Source: Lepiota brunneoincarnata (Eukaryota; Basidiomycota; Agaricomycetes; Agaricales; Agaricaceae). Taken from it: a stretch of DNA of 64,000 nt. The stretch's first letter is position 1. Each line of letters opens with the position of its first letter. The notes below the pieces were generated by a model, which saw nothing but the letters and a program-made list of their open reading frames with translations, was not told the DNA's origin and searched no databases. Positions 57,383-64,000 of the stretch are shown here, piece after piece. The stretch spans positions 1 to 64,000 of the forward strand of contig JAEBUN010000072.1 of assembly GCA_023014365.1 (NCBI GenBank), given 5' to 3'. The position numbers and the translations under genes were made by a program.

Positions 57383-60300
57383 ATGTCTACTGTAAACGAT
57401 ATGCTCCCTACGTCAGTACCAAAGCTGGATGTGTCTGGGGGAAACTGGGCAATCTTTGTGCTACGTTTCCAGACAGTAATCCAAGGAAAGGGACTGTGGG
57501 GCCATTTCGATGGTAGTTTGCTGCGTCCTGAACTCCCAACCTCAACCAGTGGGTCACAACCCACAGCCACTCTTTCCACTGCTCCCACAGCTCCTGCTAC
57601 CACCACCCCTGTTACGACTGCTCCCACAGCTCCTACTACAACCACACCTGCTGCTCCTATTGCCACTACTGAAATGGTCGAGACTTGGGAAAGGAACGAA
57701 AATATCGCTCGCTCCTTGCTTGCCCAACGTCTCCCAGATTCCACGCTAATGGTCACTGCTGGTCATCATACTGTCAAGCTGATGTGGGACTCTATAAAGC
57801 GAGAATACACTTACAAGAGTGCCTTCTCGCAAGCTCGGCTTCGTCGCGAATTTATGACCATGCGATGCCCTGACAGGGGTGATGTTCGTCTATTCCTAAA
57901 CGAGATACGTTCCCGAAAGGCCGAGCTGGGTGCTGTTGGTGTCACCATCAGTGACGACGACTATAGGAGTGCAATCCTCCAGTCCCTACCCCGTTGGTTA
58001 TCATCCTACGCATCAAATCAATTATCTGCTGCCCAACTTCATAGTTCCCTCCAACATACCATTGAGCCCGAAATCCTGATCATATTGATTAGCGATGAAT
58101 GGGAGCGAGCACGCCCTGAACGATCAAGGGCTGGAAACGCTAAACCGGAACACGACGATGCCCTGGTTACTGAAGGAAGCAAAGGTAGCAATGGAGGTGG
58201 GAAGCCGAAAGGGAAGGGAAAGAAAAAGGGTCCGTGCTGGAACTGCGGTGGTGAACACTGGAAGCGAGAATGTCCCAACCCGAAAAAGCCTATCAGCGAA
58301 AGGAGGGATGGGGAGAAAGGAGGAAACTCACCTAACAAGAAGGGTGGAAGTGCTAATGCCGTGATGGCGGACAGCGATGATGAGGATTGCTCCCTCATGA
58401 TTGAGGAGTGGTTGGACTCCGAAACGGATGCAAGCTGGTCAGAAGTCGAAACGAATCTTACCGGGTCGTGGAGTGAAGAGGAGTCAATGAGCGAGTTTGA
58501 TGACCTTGACATTGACGACTTCAGTGTAGCTATTGATGAAGTTGTAAGTGCCACTGAACCAAGCCCAACCCAAGTCGAAGTTTTCGACTCAGGTGCTACA
58601 AATCACATCTCCCCATACCGAGATATTTTTGCGACCTTCCAACCCATCCCACCTCGACCTCTACGTGCTGCAAACAAGAAGGCCTTCAATGCCATTGGAA
58701 AGGGTGAAGTAGTACTAGAATTGCCGAACGGAGCTACCTCATCACAACTCCACCTCAGCGAAGTCCTGTATTCACCTGAGGCAGGCTACACTCTTGTGTC
58801 GATTGGCCGACTTGATGACGCTGGCTTCTCAACCACCTTCGCCAATGGCAAGTGCATCATTCGTGATATGGGTGGTGCCCGGATTGCCGAGATCCCGAGA
58901 ACCGGACGAGGCCTGTATAAATTGATCAAAGAGACAGAAGAGGTAAATGTGGTGAGCGAACCACTCAGCTTGGACATGCTGCATCGTCGCCTAGGCCACA
59001 TTTCAGCTGGTGCTGCTCGAAAGCTTATTCGCGATGGCCTGGTGACTGGCCTAAAGCTAGAAGATGGAACGGACACAGACATTTTCTGCGAGTCATGTGC
59101 CTATGGCAAAACAACTCGGCTGCCGATTTCAAAGGTCCGGGAGGGTGAGAGAGCATCATCGCTCGGTCAGGAGATCCATTCCGATGTCTGGGGGCCTGCA
59201 CGAGTGGAGACAAAGCGAGGAAAGCGTTACTACGTGACCTTTATCGATGACTTCTCAAGGTGGACTCACATCGATTTCCTCTCAAACAAGTCCGACGTTT
59301 TCAATGCCTACCAGAACTTCGATGCGTGGTGTGAAACACAATTTGGCACGCGTATTAAGGCCCTACACTCGGACAGAGGTGGGGAATACACCACAGGCGA
59401 GTTTCAGTCCTATCTAAAGTCCCGAGGCACGGAAACCAAGCTCACTGTACACGACACACCCCAACACAATGGGATTGCCGAACGCCAAAATCGAACGATT
59501 GTTGAGCGCACGCGTGCAATACTGCATGCAAGTCGCCTCCCAAAGTTGCTATGGGCAGAAGCGGTTGCCCATGTAGTTTGGTTGATGAACAGGACTGGTA
59601 CCCGAGCAGTTGAGGGGAGAACGCCGTTCGAAACAATATATGGCCGCAAACCAGACTTGCGAGCAGTATGCGAGTGGGGAGAGGAGGTGTGGGTACACCA
59701 GGCAGGAGGGGACAAGCTCGGTGGGCGAGCGAAGAAAGGGAGATGGGTCGGGTATGATGCCGAGAGCAATGGCTCTCGCATCTATTTTCCGGACACAAGT
59801 GCTATAAAGATCGAGCGTAATTTCCGTTTTATTAACTCAGGTCGTCCTGGGCTCGAAGGGGAGCACTCACCAGCAAGCGAGCCTAGAAACGACCCATTAC
59901 GCAGCACTAGTGCCCCAAACGAGACACAAGACACCCCCACCCCCTTCCCTGATCAACAACCAGCCGATTTCACAGCCGATTCCCAAAAAAGCGATGCTGA
60001 AAGCGACGTCAGCCCAAAGGAGTTGCCTAGCAAGGCTGATCCACAGGTACCAAGACCCCAGCATGCCCGAAATCCAAGCACCAAAGCTAAAGACATCCTA
60101 GAGGGGCGAGCAGTCACTCTGGCAGAAGAACAAGACTGGGCTGATGTTCATGTCCTAGCAGCAGACATTGAGGAGACCGAGGGATTGGAACCTGGGAGCC
60201 TGCAGGAGGCGAGGAAACGAGCAGACTGGGAGTTGTGGAAGAAGGCCATGGAGGAAGAACTTACTATGTTGGGCGATGCCGGAACGTGGGAACTTGTTGA

Positions 60301-61753
60301 TCGGCCAATCGGAGCTAACGTTGTCGGCTCAAAATGGGTCTTCAAAGCAAAAAAGGATGCCGCTGGAAATGTCGTCCGCTACAAGGCCCGCCTCGTCGCC
60401 CAAGGTTTTTCACAAGTCCCGGGAGTTGACTATTTTGATACCTTCGCGCCTGTTGCACGCCTTGCGTCCATCCGGGCTGTGCTCGCAATCGCCGCTGCTT
60501 GTAACTACGAGATACACCAGATCGATATCAAGGGGGCTTACCTAAACGGGAAGCTAGGCCCTGATGAGTCGATTTACATGCGACAACCCCCTGGTTTCAC
60601 ATCCCCAACTCACCCCCACCATGTTTGCCACCTCAAGAAGACCCTCTATGGACTCAAACAATCCGGGCGGCAATGGTACCAACGTCTATGCGAGATCCTA
60701 GTCGACCACTTGGGCTTTACACGCTGTGAAGTTGACCAGAGCGTATTCTTCAAACTTGTGGCACCGGACCTCACCGTAATTTTAGTGCACGTTGACGACT
60801 GCACGCTCGTTGCATCGACCATCACGCTGGTAGACTGGGTAAAGGATGGGGTTAAGCGGTTCGTTGAGATCACAGATCTAGGAGAAATTCACTGGCTCCT
60901 GGGGATTGAGGTGAAGAGAGACAAAGAGCAGGGTAAGCTCTTGCTGTCTCAACGTTCATATATTGCTGCTTCACTCAGACGCTATGGGCTCGAGAACGAG
61001 AAGCCAGTCAGTACCCCGATGGACCCTGCCGTCCGCTTAACGAGCGAGCAGTCGCCACAAACGACCGCCGACATCGCTCGCATGGCCAGCAAGCCCTACC
61101 AGGAGGCCGTTGGCACTCTGATGTACGCCGCCATGGGAACGCGACCGGATATCGCGTACACCGTTCAAGTCCTCTCGAAATTCACGAAGAACCCTGGAGA
61201 GGCACACTGGGAAGCGGCCAGGAGAGTGTTCCGGTACCTGAAGGGTACACAGGATCTGTGGCTCATTTACGGAGGCTATGGAGAAGGCCTCGAAGGCTTT
61301 ACGGACGCCGACGGCAACATGGCAGAGGACCGCCGTGCCACGTCTGGCTACGCCTTCATTATCAACGGCGGCGCAGTTTCTTGGAGCGCAAAACGTCAAG
61401 AAATCGTCACTCTATCTACTACCGAATCGGAATATGTGGGTGCTACACACGCTTCGAAGGAGGCCTTATGGCTTCGTTCACTCATTTCTCAGGTTTTCGA
61501 TACCACTATCCCTTCCACCACCATTTTCTCCGACAACCAATCAGCCATCGCGCTATCCAAGGACCACCAGTACCACGCGCGAACGAAACACATCGACGTT
61601 CGCTACCACTTCATTCGTTGGATCATCGAGGAAGGCAAAATCCGGCTCATATATTGCCCTACTGAGGACATGGTGGCCGACGTCTTCACCAAAGCCCTCC
61701 CCTCGCCGAAAGTCAAACATTTCGCGCGAGAACTCGGACTCGCTACGGTTTGA
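57383..61753 (+). CDS. Copia-C gag-pol polyprotein, intact
   Basis: 1456 residues in one frame from ATG 57383 (MSTVNDMLPTS). In order: Copia gag with GKGLWGHFDGS and a UBN2-type region; a zinc knuckle at about residue 285, CWNCGGEHWKREC, with spacing CX2CX3HX4C, one residue shorter than usual; aspartic protease (FDSGATNHISPY, about 402); GAG-pre-integrase (HRRLGHIS...CESCAYGK); integrase (HSDVWGP about 601, LHSDRGGEY, HNGIAERQNR); RT (YKARLVAQGFSQVPGVDY, then HVDDCTL about 1137); RNase H (TDADGNMAEDRRATSGY, HIDVRYHFIRW). The order integrase before RT defines Copia. It makes the particle, processes itself, copies the RNA and inserts the cDNA. Confidence 0.95.
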   Translation: MSTVNDMLPTSVPKLDVSGGNWAIFVLRFQTVIQGKGLWGHFDGSLLRPELPTSTSGSQPTATLSTAPTAPATTTPVTTAPTAPTTTTPAAPIATTEMVETWERNENIARSLLAQRLPDSTLMVTAGHHTVKLMWDSIKREYTYKSAFSQARLRREFMTMRCPDRGDVRLFLNEIRSRKAELGAVGVTISDDDYRSAILQSLPRWLSSYASNQLSAAQLHSSLQHTIEPEILIILISDEWERARPERSRAGNAKPEHDDALVTEGSKGSNGGGKPKGKGKKKGPCWNCGGEHWKRECPNPKKPISERRDGEKGGNSPNKKGGSANAVMADSDDEDCSLMIEEWLDSETDASWSEVETNLTGSWSEEESMSEFDDLDIDDFSVAIDEVVSATEPSPTQVEVFDSGATNHISPYRDIFATFQPIPPRPLRAANKKAFNAIGKGEVVLELPNGATSSQLHLSEVLYSPEAGYTLVSIGRLDDAGFSTTFANGKCIIRDMGGARIAEIPRTGRGLYKLIKETEEVNVVSEPLSLDMLHRRLGHISAGAARKLIRDGLVTGLKLEDGTDTDIFCESCAYGKTTRLPISKVREGERASSLGQEIHSDVWGPARVETKRGKRYYVTFIDDFSRWTHIDFLSNKSDVFNAYQNFDAWCETQFGTRIKALHSDRGGEYTTGEFQSYLKSRGTETKLTVHDTPQHNGIAERQNRTIVERTRAILHASRLPKLLWAEAVAHVVWLMNRTGTRAVEGRTPFETIYGRKPDLRAVCEWGEEVWVHQAGGDKLGGRAKKGRWVGYDAESNGSRIYFPDTSAIKIERNFRFINSGRPGLEGEHSPASEPRNDPLRSTSAPNETQDTPTPFPDQQPADFTADSQKSDAESDVSPKELPSKADPQVPRPQHARNPSTKAKDILEGRAVTLAEEQDWADVHVLAADIEETEGLEPGSLQEARKRADWELWKKAMEEELTMLGDAGTWELVDRPIGANVVGSKWVFKAKKDAAGNVVRYKARLVAQGFSQVPGVDYFDTFAPVARLASIRAVLAIAAACNYEIHQIDIKGAYLNGKLGPDESIYMRQPPGFTSPTHPHHVCHLKKTLYGLKQSGRQWYQRLCEILVDHLGFTRCEVDQSVFFKLVAPDLTVILVHVDDCTLVASTITLVDWVKDGVKRFVEITDLGEIHWLLGIEVKRDKEQGKLLLSQRSYIAASLRRYGLENEKPVSTPMDPAVRLTSEQSPQTTADIARMASKPYQEAVGTLMYAAMGTRPDIAYTVQVLSKFTKNPGEAHWEAARRVFRYLKGTQDLWLIYGGYGEGLEGFTDADGNMAEDRRATSGYAFIINGGAVSWSAKRQEIVTLSTTESEYVGATHASKEALWLRSLISQVFDTTIPSTTIFSDNQSAIALSKDHQYHARTKHIDVRYHFIRWIIEEGKIRLIYCPTEDMVADVFTKALPSPKVKHFARELGLATV

Positions 61754-61760
61754 AGGGGAG

Positions 61761-62149
61761 TGTCGAGCTCGCAAACGCGTGCCGAGTTCCGGTCTCCGTT
61801 TAGCTGGCGTCCTTTTCCCGCCCTTTTGTGTTTGTTCCATATCCCGTGCTCCGTTTCTCTTGCACGGTCTCTACCGTTTTTATCTTTTATGCTATGCCCT
61901 TACCGTCCTCCTCTGCCCGTACACTATTGCTATTGTGCTTATTGTCTACGTACAAGCGCGTGTATCGTAGTGTTAGATAAATAGTCTCTTGCTTGTAGTC
62001 GCACTTCAGCTCTCGCGTCGAGACTGAAGTGAGTATTCTATCAATACCTTTAATTACTGTACTGACTACTTTGTAGTATACCTTACTACGTTCTACAGGT
62101 AAACTCTAGCTCTCGCGTCGAGACTGAATATACCTTACTACGTTCTACA
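61761..62149 (+). repeat. Copia-C 3' LTR, now the 5' leader of NACHT copy 4
   Basis: Looks identical to 56931-57319. Its last base (A, 62149) is the first base of the ATG that now opens NACHT copy 4. There is no ATG between the hairpin (62002-62031) and that codon. Confidence 0.95.
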
Positions 62150-64000
62150 TGTCAAACCAGAGCCTGGGATACGGAACGCAGCTTGGATTTCTCAATCATG
62201 CACACAATATTGTCATACGCAATCCAGTTATGATCGACACTGTGAACGTTAGCCATGAAGATAAATGCTGTACGACTCGCCATGCTGAATGAATGATACC
62301 CTACTGATTTCTGACTCACTCGTAGCGGCATTTGAATCGCTCAGACAAAAAATAATTAAAGGCGCACAATTCGATTCCTCCTCTCGTTATCCCCCTCCCC
62401 AGTGTCATCCAGGCACTCGAAAAAATACCATCGAAAGGATCCGACATTGGCTCCGTGATGCCCACTACCAGAGGAGACTACTCTGGCTTGTCGGATCCGC
62501 TGGGGTCGGCAAGTCAGCGATAGTCCAGACCCTCGCCGAGTTGGAGGCAAAATCTCCCCATCTCACCTTGGGCGCAACCCTATTCTTTTCCAGACCCAAC
62601 AATCGCAATGACCCATCTCGGGTCTTCATCACTCTCGCTTATCAAATTGCCCTCAAATGCCCGTCATATCGCGAGTTCGTCATACGCGAAATGCTTGCTG
62701 ATCCGGAGCTCCCAGACAAGTCGATGACGGCCCAATTCGCGAAGCTCATATTCGAGCCTTTCGTCCAACACAATATATTTCAGGGACCCGGTCCCTTGTT
62801 GATATTCCTTGATGGTCTGGACGAATGCAACGGCGACCGTGAGCAGTGCGAAATCATCGGTCTCATTTCGTACCTTTCCCTCGCTTATCCACACACACCC
62901 CTTCTGTGGATCATCGCGAGCCGTCCAGAGGCCCACTTGAAAGGTGTATTCTATCGCAAACGTGTTGCTCTGAGCTACGAAGTAGTGGAGGTTCCAGTTG
63001 ATTCGGACCAGGCATGCGCCGATGTCGAATGGTACTTGCGAAGCGAGTTTGAAAGGATTCGAAGAAACGACCCCATCGCACGCCTTCGCTCCCAGTGGCC
63101 GACAGAGGACGAGCTCCTCACAATTACGGCCGCATCAGCTGGGTTGTTCGCATACGCATCAACTGTGACCAAGTTCGTTGATGACCCAATCTTTGGAAAC
63201 CCTGTTTCTGGGCTTGTGTTGTTACTCGCCACGATCGAACAGCTCCCCCAGGACCCATTGAAAGGGAGAATGCACCCATTGGCCCATCTCGACGCACTCT
63301 ATACGTGCATACTCTCCCAGATTCCCGAAACCATTTTACCTGACACCAATGCACTACTCATAAGTCGTCGTACATACTTGGCTCCATAGGGATAAAAACC
63401 TAGCCTTCATTTGTAATTGGGCAGGCATCACACCTCAAGATGCCTATGGAGCGCTTCGTCGACTTCATTCCGTTCTCATCATCCCAACACCCGAGAAAGC
63501 CGAGCATTGTGGCCTATCTTTTTATCACCAATCCTTCTACGAATACCTCAAAGATGCCAACCGGTCGCATGAGTTTCACATCAGCAATGCTGACATGGAT
63601 AAACATGAGCTGGACTGCTGTTTCCGCATCACAAAAGAGGCTCACACAGGTAATGACCACATCAACTCTGCAAACCCGATCTCATTGCGGTTCTAGGCAT
63701 GATTGTCGGGGAAAAGGCATCCAAAGTAACGCTCTCCTGGCCCAACAATAGTCCTGAATGGCAGGAAGACCTCCAGTTTCGTGCGGCCCGGAGTTTTACA
63801 GGTATTATTGGCCGTTATGACCCTGACATTGTCCCACCCAAGCTTCGGGATCCGGCTATGCCCCAGATTGCACGAACATTTGATTTTTTTTGGTCGTGGT
63901 TCAGGTACCACATTGACCCCGATTCCCATGTGAATTATATTCAATACATAAAACACCGACTGGTGTGTCTTTTTATGATATATATATCTAGCTGCCCCTA
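62149..64000 (+). pseudogene. NACHT NTPase copy 4, LTR-driven, frameshifted, cut by window end
   Basis: Exons by homology: 62149-62269 (MSNQSLGYGTQLGF), 62326-63649 and 63697-63962, then an intron running off the window. Walker A (GSAGVGKS) and Walker B (LLIFLDGLDE) are intact. After PDTNALLIS the linker carries four nt more than copy 3 between CTCAT and ATTTGT, so the frame stops at 63387-63389. The following ICNWAGITPQDAYGALRR is readable only in another frame. The product would be about 395 residues ending just past the NACHT module, if translated. The start codon was rebuilt by the Copia-C insertion. Closest by eye to copy 1. Confidence 0.82.

Larger units (their letters stand above)
56931..62149 (+). 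mobile_element. Copia-C: intact, recently inserted Ty1/Copia element
   Basis: Two 389-bp LTRs (56931-57319, 61761-62149) look identical by eye and are flanked by TGTCA (56926-56930, 62150-62154). A single uninterrupted gag-pol frame (57383-61753), a primer site (57320-57332, GGTTATGGGCCCC) and a polypurine tract (61752-61760, GAAGGGGAG) are all in place. Nothing in the sequence rules out activity. It is inserted within the first codon of NACHT copy 4. Confidence 0.96.

Noticed and set aside
57373..57756. Minus-strand Val/Gly-rich ORF over Copia-C gag
   Set aside because: Shadow of the Thr/Pro-rich gag linker.

Overview
The window looks like a transposon-rich part of an Agaricomycete (mushroom-type basidiomycete) genome. 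Supporting signs are GT-AG introns of about 41-65 nt in every host gene, a heme-thiolate peroxygenase, an F-box/LRR-type pseudogene, a DUF6533-type membrane protein, short NACHT NTPases, and chromodomain Ty3/Gypsy and Ty1/Copia elements. All coordinates and splice sites below were read by eye; no database search was possible.

Layout. (1) 1-25.3 kb is a nest of mobile elements. A decayed hAT transposase on the minus strand (1-739, resuming at 13553-14132) is split by Copia-A (740-13552, minus, target duplication TAACT). Copia-A is itself split by Gypsy-A (4224-12105, plus, target duplication GTGGG). A second chromovirus, Gypsy-B (14133-19636, target duplication ATAAA), sits in the 5' side of the same hAT gene. 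A Copia-B fragment (20.9-21.6 kb) and an F-box pseudogene cut by a TA-flanked MITE (23.4-25.3 kb) follow. (2) 27.3-37.9 kb holds ordinary single-copy genes: an unspecific-peroxygenase-like enzyme, the kinetochore subunit Dsn1/Mis13, and an acyl-CoA oxidase ending in SKL. (3) 38.3-64 kb holds four copies of a five-exon NACHT gene, all on the plus strand. Copies 1 and 3 are intact; copies 2 and 4 are frameshifted at the same linker. Decayed pieces of the DSN1 locus lie between them, together with a DUF6533-type gene. A young intact Copia-C (56931-62149, LTRs identical by eye) has inserted inside the start codon of NACHT copy 4.

Most notable points. The Copia-C LTR carries a 48-nt intron-like segment (GTGAGT...TTTGTAG). 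About 12 nt further on lies a second copy of the surrounding 40 nt with exactly that segment missing. Copia-A, a different family, has the same arrangement with a 53-nt segment. Copia-C rebuilt the ATG of the NACHT gene from its own terminal A plus the target-duplication TG. Gypsy-A carries an antisense, two-intron gene with two Cys clusters. All 13 substitutions between the Gypsy-A LTRs are CpG to TpG/CpA changes, and most premature stops in Copia-A and Gypsy-B are CGA to TGA, which points to cytosine methylation and deamination acting on repeats here. No tRNA, rRNA or CRISPR array was recognised.
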